64,000 nt of DNA from Cordilura impudica (Eukaryota; Arthropoda; Insecta; Diptera; Scathophagidae). The position numbers were made by a program, and so were the translations under genes. Positions 54,793-64,000 of this stretch are shown piece after piece; within the stretch, counting starts at the first letter, position 1, and each line of letters opens with the position of its first letter. The DNA lies in NCBI GenBank assembly GCA_963682025.1, contig OY821518.1, positions 236,818,152-236,882,151 on the forward strand, in the 5' to 3' direction. The notes below the pieces were generated by a model. It did not search any database. It saw only the letters and a list, made by a program, of their open reading frames with translations, and was not told the origin of the DNA.

Positions 54793-55383
54793 GAAAGAAT
54801 ATGCTTTAAGTAACACCACATTCTGTCATTTCAAATAAAAGCATATATTCAATATCTAAACGTTTATACATGCAGATACAATAACAGAATTATCATTACA
54901 TGAGATACTTATGTATATATATTTTAACTTTGTCATTGATGTTAGGCTTTTATTAACAAAAAACACCAAATATGATGTTTGTGTGTGTATTTTGTATAAA
55001 AGAAAACGAAAATTTGTAGTATATGTATATTTTGTTTTGTTGCAATTTCAATTTTTTTTTTTTCAACAAAAAACGTTTTTTAGTTAATAAAATTTGAATT
55101 AAAAAGATTTTCTTAAAAAAATATATTTTTCACATAATTTTCATAAAAAGGCAAAAAGTTATGTACATATATTTTAAGTTTGTCATTTATGTTAGGCTTT
55201 TATTAACAAAAAAACAGAAAATATGATGTGGTGTATAAATGAAAACGAAAATTTTTATTTTTTTGTTGCAATTTTTTTTTTCAACAAAAATCGTTTTTTA
55301 ATTAATAAAATTTTAATAAAAAAAAAAGATTTTCGTAAATAAAAATTAAATTTTTCATAAAAAAAAAACAAAAAGTTGTTGGG

Positions 55384-55503
55384 ATGCCAACAACACGCGG
55401 TGTTCCCAAGCGGTCCCCCATCTAAGTACTAACCGCGCCCGACGCTGCTTAATTTCGGTGATCGGACGAGAACCGATGTACTCAGCGTGGTATGGTCGTT
55501 GGC
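55384..55503 (-). rRNA. 5S rRNA: 5S rRNA, copy 11
   Basis: Consensus 120-nt gene with GCATATTCTTTC 5' flank. Confidence 0.97.
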
Positions 55504-56094
55504 GAAAGAATATGCTTTAAGTAACACCACATTCTGTCATTTCAAATAAAAGCATATATTCAATATCTAAACGTTTATACATGCAGATACAATAACAGAA
55601 TTATCATTACATGAGATACTTATGTATATATATTTTAACTTTGTCATTGATGTTAGGCTTTTATTAACAAAAAACACCAAATATGATGTTTGTGTGTGTA
55701 TTTTGTATAAAAGAAAACGAAAATTTGTAGTATATGTATATTTTGTTTTGTTGCAATTTCAATTTTTTTTTTTTCAACAAAAAACGTTTTTTAGTTAATA
55801 AAATTTGAATTAAAAAGATTTTCTTAAAAAAATATATTTTTCACATAATTTTCATAAAAAGGCAAAAAGTTATGTACATATATTTTAAGTTTGTCATTTA
55901 TGTTAGGCTTTTATTAACAAAAAAACAGAAAATATGATGTGGTGTATAAATGAAAACGAAAATTTTTATTTTTTTGTTGCAATTTTTTTTTTCAACAAAA
56001 ATCGTTTTTTAATTAATAAAATTTTAATAAAAAAAAAAGATTTTCGTAAATAAAAATTAAATTTTTCATAAAAAAAAAACAAAAAGTTGTTGGG

Positions 56095-56214
56095 ATGCCA
56101 ACAACACGCGGTGTTCCCAAGCGGTCCCCCATCTAAGTACTAACCGCGCCCGACGCTGCTTAATTTCGGTGATCGGACGAGAACCGATGTACTCAGCGTG
56201 GTATGGTCGTTGGC
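56095..56214 (-). rRNA. 5S rRNA: 5S rRNA, copy 12
   Basis: Consensus 120-nt gene. Last of the contiguous GCATATTCTTTC block (copies 6-12). Confidence 0.97.
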
Positions 56215-56805
56215 GAAAGAATATGCTTTAAGTAACACCACATTCTGTCATTTCAAATAAAAGCATATATTCAATATCTAAACGTTTATACATGCAGATA
56301 CAATAACAGAATTATCATTACATGAGATACTTATGTATATATATTTTAACTTTGTCATTGATGTTAGGCTTTTATTAACAAAAAACACCAAATATGATGT
56401 TTGTGTGTGTATTTTGTATAAAAGAAAACGAAAATTTGTAGTATATGTATATTTTGTTTTGTTGCAATTTCAATTTTTTTTTTTTCAACAAAAAACGTTT
56501 TTTAGTTAATAAAATTTGAATTAAAAAGATTTTCTTAAAAAAATATATTTTTCACATAATTTTCATAAAAAGGCAAAAAGTTATGTACATATATTTTAAG
56601 TTTGTCATTTATGTTAGGCTTTTATTAACAAAAAAACAGAAAATATGATGTGGTGTATAAATGAAAACGAAAATTTTTATTTTTTTGTTGCAATTTTTTT
56701 TTTCAACAAAAATCGTTTTTTAATTAATAAAATTTTAATAAAAAAAAAAGATTTTCGTAAATAAAAATTAAATTTTTCATAAAAAAAAAACAAAAAGTTG
56801 TTGGG

Positions 56806-56925
56806 ATGCCAACAACACGCGGTGTTCCCAAGCGGTCCCCCATCTAAGTACTAACCGCGCCCGACGCTGCTTAATTTCGGTGATCGGACGAGAACCGATG
56901 TACTCAGCGTGGTATGGTCGTTGGC
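56806..56925 (-). rRNA. 5S rRNA: 5S rRNA, copy 13
   Basis: Consensus gene. The 5' flank returns to GCATGTTCTTTC. The spacer to its right carries a T11 run (near 57391) otherwise seen only between copies 22 and 23. Confidence 0.97.
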
Positions 56926-57520
56926 GAAAGAACATGCTTTAAGTAACACCACATTCTGTCATTTCAAATAAAAGCATATATTCAATATCTAAACGTTTAT
57001 ACATGCAGATACAATAACAGAATTATCATTACATGAGATACTTATGTATATATATTTTAACTTTGTCATTGATGTTAGGCTTTTATTAACAAAAAACACC
57101 AAATATGATGTTTGTGTGTGTATTTTGTATAAAAGAAAACGAAAATTTGTAGTATATGTATATTTTGTTTTGTTGCAATTTCAATTTTTTTTTTTTCAAC
57201 AAAAAACGTTTTTTAGTTAATAAAATTTGAATTAAAAAGATTTTCTTAAAAAAATATATTTTTCACATAATTTTCATAAAAAGGCAAAAAGTTATGTACA
57301 TATATTTTAAGTTTGTCATTTATGTTAGGCTTTTATTAACAAAAAAACAGAAAATATGATGTGGTGTATAAATGAAAACGAAAATTTTTATTTTTTTTTT
57401 TGTTGCAATTTTTTTTTTCAACAAAAATCGTTTTTTAATTAATAAAATTTTAATAAAAAAAAAAGATTTTCGTAAATAAAAATTAAATTTTTCATAAAAA
57501 AAAAACAAAAAGTTGTTGGG

Positions 57521-57640
57521 ATGCCAACAACACGCGGTGTTCCCAAGCGGTCCCCCATCTAAGTACTAACCGCGCCCGACGCTGCTTAATTTCGGTGATC
57601 GGACGAGAACCGATGTACTCAGCGTGGTATGGTCGTTGGC
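57521..57640 (-). rRNA. 5S rRNA: 5S rRNA, copy 14
   Basis: Consensus gene. The spacer to its right has a 31-bp deletion near 57690, between two GCA triplets. Confidence 0.97.
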
Positions 57641-58199
57641 GAAAGAACATGCTTTAAGTAACACCACATTCTGTCATTTCAAATAAAAGCAGATACAATA
57701 ACAGAATTATCATTACATGAGATACTTATGTATATATATTTTAACTTTGTCATTGATGTTAGGCTTTTATTAACAAAAAACACCAAATATGATGTTTGTG
57801 TGTGTATTTTGTATAAAAGAAAACGAAAATTTGTAGTATATGTATATTTTGTTTTGTTGCAATTTCAATTTTTTTTTTTCAACAAAAAACGTTTTTTAGT
57901 TAATAAAATTTGAATTAAAAAGATTTTCTTAAAAAAATATATTTTTCACATAATTTTCATAAAAAGGCAAAAAGTTATGTACATATATTTTAAGTTTGTC
58001 ATTTATGTTAGGCTTTTATTAACAAAAAAACAGAAAATATGATGTGGTGTATAAATGAAAACGAAAATTTTTATTTTTTTGTTGCAATTTTTTTTTTCAA
58101 CAAAAATCGTTTTTTAATTAATAAAATTTTAATAAAAAAAAAAGATTTTCGTAAATAAAAATTAAATTTTTCATAAAAAAAAAACAAAAAGTTGTTGGG

Positions 58200-58319
58200 A
58201 TGCCAACAACACGCGGTGTTCCCAAGCGGTCCCCCATCTAAGTACTAACCGCGCCCGACGCTGCTTAATTCCGGTGATCGGACGAGAACCGATGTACTCA
58301 GCGTGGTATGGTCGTTGGC
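58200..58319 (-). rRNA. 5S rRNA: 5S rRNA, copy 15, single variant
   Basis: One substitution, RNA position 49 A to G (CACCGGAATTAAG), at the edge of the internal control region. Confidence 0.95.
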
Positions 58320-58909
58320 GAAAGAACATGCTTTAAGTAACACCACATTCTGTCATTTCAAATAAAAGCATATATTCAATATCTAAACGTTTATACATGC
58401 AGATACAATAACAGAATTATCATTACATGAGATACTTATGTATATATATTTTAACTTTGTCATTGATGTTAGGCTTTTATTAACAAAAAACACCAAATAT
58501 GATGTTTGTGTGTGTATTTTGTATAAAAGAAAACGAAAATTTGTAGTATATGTATATTTTGTTTTGTTGCAATTTCAATTTTTTTTTTTTCAACAAAAAA
58601 CGTTTTTTAGTTAATAAAATTTGAATTAAAAAGATTTTCTTAAAAAAATATATTTTTCACATAATTTTCATAAAAAGGCAAAAAGTTATGTACATATATT
58701 TTAAGTTTGTCATTTATGTTAGGCTTTTATTAACAAAAAAACAGAAAATATGATGTGGTGTATAAATGAAAACGAAAATTTTTATTTTTTTGTTGCAATT
58801 TTTTTTTTCAACAAAAATCGTTTTTTAATTAATAAAATTTTAATAAAAAAAAAGATTTTCGTAAATAAAAATTAAATTTTTCATAAAAAAAAAACAAAAA
58901 GTTGTTGGG

Positions 58910-59029
58910 ATGCCAACAACACGCGGTGTTCCCAAGCGGTCCCCCATCTAAGTACTAACCGCGCCCGACGCTGCTTAATTTCGGTGATCGGACGAGAACC
59001 GATGTACTCAGCGTGGTATGGTCGTTGGC
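58910..59029 (-). rRNA. 5S rRNA: 5S rRNA, copy 16
   Basis: Consensus gene. The spacer to its right has the same 31-bp deletion as the one beside copy 14. Confidence 0.97.
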
Positions 59030-59589
59030 GAAAGAACATGCTTTAAGTAACACCACATTCTGTCATTTCAAATAAAAGCAGATACAATAACAGAATTATC
59101 ATTACATGAGATACTTATGTATATATATTTTAACTTTGTCATTGATGTTAGGCTTTTATTAACAAAAAACACCAAATATGATGTTTGTGTGTGTATTTTG
59201 TATAAAAGAAAACGAAAATTTGTAGTATATGTATATTTTGTTTTGTTGCAATTTCAATTTTTTTTTTTCAACAAAAAACGTTTTTTAGTTAATAAAATTT
59301 GAATTAAAAAGATTTTCTTAAAAAAATATATTTTTCACATAATTTTCATAAAAAGGCAAAAAGTTATGTACATATATTTTAAGTTTGTCATTTATGTTAG
59401 GCTTTTATTAACAAAAAAACAGAAAATATGATGTGGTGTATAAATGAAAACGAAAATTTTTATTTTTTTGTTGCAATTTTTTTTTTCAACAAAAATCGTT
59501 TTTTAATTAATAAAATTTTAATAAAAAAAAAAAGATTTTCGTAAATAAAAATTAAATTTTTCATAAAAAAAAAACAAAAAGTTGTTGGG

Positions 59590-59709
59590 ATGCCAACAAC
59601 ACGCGGTGTTCCCAAGCGGTCCCCCATCTAAGTACTAACCGCGCCCGACGCTGCTTAATTTCGGTGATCGGACGAGAACCGATGTACTCAGCGTGGTATG
59701 GTCGTTGGC
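59590..59709 (-). rRNA. 5S rRNA: 5S rRNA, copy 17
   Basis: Consensus 120-nt gene. The spacer to its right has a private T-to-A change (GTAAAAAAGAAAACG near 59912). Confidence 0.97.
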
Positions 59710-60300
59710 GAAAGAACATGCTTTAAGTAACACCACATTCTGTCATTTCAAATAAAAGCATATATTCAATATCTAAACGTTTATACATGCAGATACAATA
59801 ACAGAATTATCATTACATGAGATACTTATGTATATATATTTTAACTTTGTCATTGATGTTAGGCTTTTATTAACAAAAAACACCAAATATGATGTTTGTG
59901 TGTGTATTTTGTAAAAAAGAAAACGAAAATTTGTAGTATATGTATATTTTGTTTTGTTGCAATTTCAATTTTTTTTTTTTCAACAAAAAACGTTTTTTAG
60001 TTAATAAAATTTGAATTAAAAAGATTTTCTTAAAAAAATATATTTTTCACATAATTTTCATAAAAAGGCAAAAAGTTATGTACATATATTTTAAGTTTGT
60101 CATTTATGTTAGGCTTTTATTAACAAAAAAACAGAAAATATGATGTGGTGTATAAATGAAAACGAAAATTTTTATTTTTTTGTTGCAATTTTTTTTTTCA
60201 ACAAAAATCGTTTTTTAATTAATAAAATTTTAATAAAAAAAAAAGATTTTCGTAAATAAAAATTAAATTTTTCATAAAAAAAAAACAAAAAGTTGTTGGG

Positions 60301-60420
60301 ATGCCAACAACACGCGGTGTTCCCAAGCGGTCCCCCATCTAAGTACTAACCGCGCCCGACGCTGCTTAATTTCGGTGATCGGACGAGAACCGATGTACTC
60401 AGCGTGGTATGGTCGTTGGC
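60301..60420 (-). rRNA. 5S rRNA: 5S rRNA, copy 18
   Basis: Consensus 120-nt gene, main spacer subtype. Confidence 0.97.
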
Positions 60421-61010
60421 GAAAGAACATGCTTTAAGTAACACCACATTCTGTCATTTCAAATAAAAGCATATATTCAATATCTAAACGTTTATACATG
60501 CAGATACAATAACAGAATTATCATTACATGAGATACTTATGTATATATATTTTAACTTTGTCATTGATGTTAGGCTTTTATTAACAAAAAACACCAAATA
60601 TGATGTTTGTGTGTGTATTTTGTATAAAAGAAAACGAAAATTTGTAGTATATGTATATTTTGTTTTGTTGCAATTTCAATTTTTTTTTTTCAACAAAAAA
60701 CGTTTTTTAGTTAATAAAATTTGAATTAAAAAGATTTTCTTAAAAAAATATATTTTTCACATAATTTTCATAAAAAGGCAAAAAGTTATGTACATATATT
60801 TTAAGTTTGTCATTTATGTTAGGCTTTTATTAACAAAAAAACAGAAAATATGATGTGGTGTATAAATGAAAACGAAAATTTTTATTTTTTTGTTGCAATT
60901 TTTTTTTTCAACAAAAATCGTTTTTTAATTAATAAAATTTTAATAAAAAAAAAAGATTTTCGTAAATAAAAATTAAATTTTTCATAAAAAAAAAACAAAA
61001 AGTTGTTGGG

Positions 61011-61130
61011 ATGCCAACAACACGCGGTGTTCCCAAGCGGTCCCCCATCTAAGTACTAACCGCGCCCGACGCTGCTTAATTTCGGTGATCGGACGAGAAC
61101 CGATGTACTCAGCGTGGTATGGTCGTTGGC
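61011..61130 (-). rRNA. 5S rRNA: 5S rRNA, copy 19
   Basis: Consensus 120-nt gene, main spacer subtype. Confidence 0.97.
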
Positions 61131-61721
61131 GAAAGAACATGCTTTAAGTAACACCACATTCTGTCATTTCAAATAAAAGCATATATTCAATATCTAAACG
61201 TTTATACATGCAGATACAATAACAGAATTATCATTACATGAGATACTTATGTATATATATTTTAACTTTGTCATTGATGTTAGGCTTTTATTAACAAAAA
61301 ACACCAAATATGATGTTTGTGTGTGTATTTTGTATAAAAGAAAACGAAAATTTGTAGTATATGTATATTTTGTTTTGTTGCAATTTCAATTTTTTTTTTT
61401 TCAACAAAAAACGTTTTTTAGTTAATAAAATTTGAATTAAAAAGATTTTCTTAAAAAAATATATTTTTCACATAATTTTCATAAAAAGGCAAAAAGTTAT
61501 GTACATATATTTTAAGTTTGTCATTTATGTTAGGCTTTTATTAACAAAAAAACAGAAAATATGATGTGGTGTATAAATGAAAACGAAAATTTTTATTTTT
61601 TTGTTGCAATTTTTTTTTTCAACAAAAATCGTTTTTTAATTAATAAAATTTTAATAAAAAAAAAAGATTTTCGTAAATAAAAATTAAATTTTTCATAAAA
61701 AAAAAACAAAAAGTTGTTGGG

Positions 61722-61841
61722 ATGCCAACAACACGCGGTGTTCCCAAGCGGTCCCCCATCTAAGTACTAACCGCGCCCGACGCTGCTTAATTTCGGTGAT
61801 CGGACGAGAACCGATGTACTCAGCGTGGTATGGTCGTTGGC
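61722..61841 (-). rRNA. 5S rRNA: 5S rRNA, copy 20
   Basis: Consensus 120-nt gene, main spacer subtype. Confidence 0.97.
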
Positions 61842-62432
61842 GAAAGAACATGCTTTAAGTAACACCACATTCTGTCATTTCAAATAAAAGCATATATTCA
61901 ATATCTAAACGTTTATACATGCAGATACAATAACAGAATTATCATTACATGAGATACTTATGTATATATATTTTAACTTTGTCATTGATGTTAGGCTTTT
62001 ATTAACAAAAAACACCAAATATGATGTTTGTGTGTGTATTTTGTATAAAAGAAAACGAAAATTTGTAGTATATGTATATTTTGTTTTGTTGCAATTTCAA
62101 TTTTTTTTTTTTCAACAAAAAACGTTTTTTAGTTAATAAAATTTGAATTAAAAAGATTTTCTTAAAAAAATATATTTTTCACATAATTTTCATAAAAAGG
62201 CAAAAAGTTATGTACATATATTTTAAGTTTGTCATTTATGTTAGGCTTTTATTAACAAAAAAACAGAAAATATGATGTGGTGTATAAATGAAAACGAAAA
62301 TTTTTATTTTTTTGTTGCAATTTTTTTTTTCAACAAAAATCGTTTTTTAATTAATAAAATTTTAATAAAAAAAAAAGATTTTCGTAAATAAAAATTAAAT
62401 TTTTCATAAAAAAAAAACAAAAAGTTGTTGGG

Positions 62433-62552
62433 ATGCCAACAACACGCGGTGTTCCCAAGCGGTCCCCCATCTAAGTACTAACCGCGCCCGACGCTGCTTA
62501 ATTTCGGTGATCGGACGAGAACCGATGTACTCAGCGTGGTATGGTCGTTGGC
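62433..62552 (-). rRNA. 5S rRNA: 5S rRNA, copy 21
   Basis: Consensus 120-nt gene, main spacer subtype. Confidence 0.97.
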
Positions 62553-63143
62553 GAAAGAACATGCTTTAAGTAACACCACATTCTGTCATTTCAAATAAAA
62601 GCATATATTCAATATCTAAACGTTTATACATGCAGATACAATAACAGAATTATCATTACATGAGATACTTATGTATATATATTTTAACTTTGTCATTGAT
62701 GTTAGGCTTTTATTAACAAAAAACACCAAATATGATGTTTGTGTGTGTATTTTGTATAAAAGAAAACGAAAATTTGTAGTATATGTATATTTTGTTTTGT
62801 TGCAATTTCAATTTTTTTTTTTTCAACAAAAAACGTTTTTTAGTTAATAAAATTTGAATTAAAAAGATTTTCTTAAAAAAATATATTTTTCACATAATTT
62901 TCATAAAAAGGCAAAAAGTTATGTACATATATTTTAAGTTTGTCATTTATGTTAGGCTTTTATTAACAAAAAAACAGAAAATATGATGTGGTGTATAAAT
63001 GAAAACGAAAATTTTTATTTTTTTGTTGCAATTTTTTTTTTCAACAAAAATCGTTTTTTAATTAATAAAATTTTAATAAAAAAAAAAGATTTTCGTAAAT
63101 AAAAATTAAATTTTTCATAAAAAAAAAACAAAAAGTTGTTGGG

Positions 63144-63263
63144 ATGCCAACAACACGCGGTGTTCCCAAGCGGTCCCCCATCTAAGTACTAACCGCGCCC
63201 GACGCTGCTTAATTTCGGTGATCGGACGAGAACCGATGTACTCAGCGTGGTATGGTCGTTGGC
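63144..63263 (-). rRNA. 5S rRNA: 5S rRNA, copy 22
   Basis: Consensus gene with an isolated return of the GCATATTCTTTC 5' flank. The spacer to its right has the T11 run shared with the spacer after copy 13. Confidence 0.97.
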
Positions 63264-63859
63264 GAAAGAATATGCTTTAAGTAACACCACATTCTGTCAT
63301 TTCAAATAAAAGCATATATTCAATATCTAAACGTTTATACATGCAGATACAATAACAGAATTATCATTACATGAGATACTTATGTATATATATTTTAACT
63401 TTGTCATTGATGTTAGGCTTTTATTAACAAAAAACACCAAATATGATGTTTGTGTGTGTATTTTGTATAAAAGAAAACGAAAATTTGTAGTATATGTATA
63501 TTTTGTTTTGTTGCAATTTCAATTTTTTTTTTTTTCAACAAAAAACGTTTTTTAGTTAATAAAATTTGAATTAAAAAGATTTTCTTAAAAAAATATATTT
63601 TTCACATAATTTTCATAAAAAGGCAAAAAGTTATGTACATATATTTTAAGTTTGTCATTTATGTTAGGCTTTTATTAACAAAAAAACAGAAAATATGATG
63701 TGGTGTATAAATGAAAACGAAAATTTTTATTTTTTTTTTTGTTGCAATTTTTTTTTTCAACAAAAATCGTTTTTTAATTAATAAAATTTTAATAAAAAAA
63801 AAAGATTTTCGTAAATAAAAATTAAATTTTTCATAAAAAAAAAACAAAAAGTTGTTGGG

Positions 63860-63979
63860 ATGCCAACAACACGCGGTGTTCCCAAGCGGTCCCCCATCTA
63901 AGTACTAACCGCGCCCGACGCTGCTTAATTTCGGTGATCGGACGAGAACCGATGTACTCAGCGTGGTATGGTCGTTGGC
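63860..63979 (-). rRNA. 5S rRNA: 5S rRNA, copy 23
   Basis: Consensus gene, complete. Only 21 bases of its 5' flank are inside the window, so the array continues to the right. Confidence 0.97.
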
Positions 63980-64000
63980 GAAAGAACATGCTTTAAGTAA

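Larger units (their letters stand above)
48077..64000 (-). repeat. 5S rDNA tandem array, 23 genes, open at the right edge
   Basis: Units repeat with start-to-start distances mostly 710-716 bp (extremes 707, and 679-680 where a 31-bp deletion occurs). Each has a 120-bp 5S gene on the - strand, about 110 bp of 5' flank, and then a spacer made of two diverged halves about 250 bp apart. Both halves carry TTAGGCTTTTATTAAC and AATATGATG. 3' of each gene the - strand reads CATCCCAACAAC followed by TTTTTG and a T-run, or an unbroken T-run in units 2-5, the RNA polymerase III terminator. The immediate 5' flank is GCATGTTCTTTC (or GCATATTCTTTC). A weak AT-rich TTACTTAAAG lies about 15-25 bases upstream. 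The left edge abuts a transposon fragment. Confidence 0.97.

Noticed and set aside
53025..63847. Repeated 60-62-residue open frames on both strands in the 5S spacers
   Set aside because: Low-complexity F/K/I/N-rich translations of AT-rich spacer, identical from unit to unit because the DNA is tandemly repeated.

Overview
The window is nuclear DNA of an insect, most likely a higher (probably calyptrate) fly. It is AT-rich and transposon-dense. It carries three recognisable insect genes, all closest to fly proteins as I remember them, and its most abundant repeats have the architecture of Drosophila INE-1/DINE-1 Helitrons. The species is not determined.

Layout. 1-1043: the last intron and last coding exon of an aquaporin (Drip-like, + strand). 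2.0-7.3 kb: decayed elements, including a mariner N-terminus, a LINE C-terminus and a broken RAG1/Transib-type transposase. 7.3-14.9 kb: a nest of elements five levels deep. An INE-1-like Helitron was split by a 7.1-kb hAT element. That hAT contains another Helitron and a ZMYM1-like hAT. The inner hAT was itself hit by a Helitron that carries a further insertion. 16.0-16.3 kb: intact pen-2 (gamma-secretase subunit, + strand). 21.5-37.4 kb: the complete coding sequence of amd (alpha-methyldopa-resistant / DHPAA synthase, - strand). It has three exons, joined across a 79-bp... (81-bp) intron and a 14.3-kb intron. The large intron holds an apparently intact Tc3-like transposon, Helitron helicase remains with a recognisable 3' end, a foldback-like element, MITEs and hAT and piggyBac fragments. 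37.8-48.08 kb: Tc1, mariner, hAT and Helitron copies and a minisatellite. 48.08-64.0 kb: a tandem 5S rRNA cluster of 23 genes, all on the - strand, with a usual period near 711 bp, running off the window end.

The three protein genes (membrane water channel, intramembrane protease subunit, cuticle/catechol metabolism) show no functional linkage. The main biological content is the 5S rDNA array, with clear traces of how it is homogenised, and the transposon stratigraphy. Apart from the protein genes and 5S genes, the only uninterrupted long reading frame that looks functional is the Tc3-like transposase. I found no CRISPR array, operon or bacterial-type defence system.
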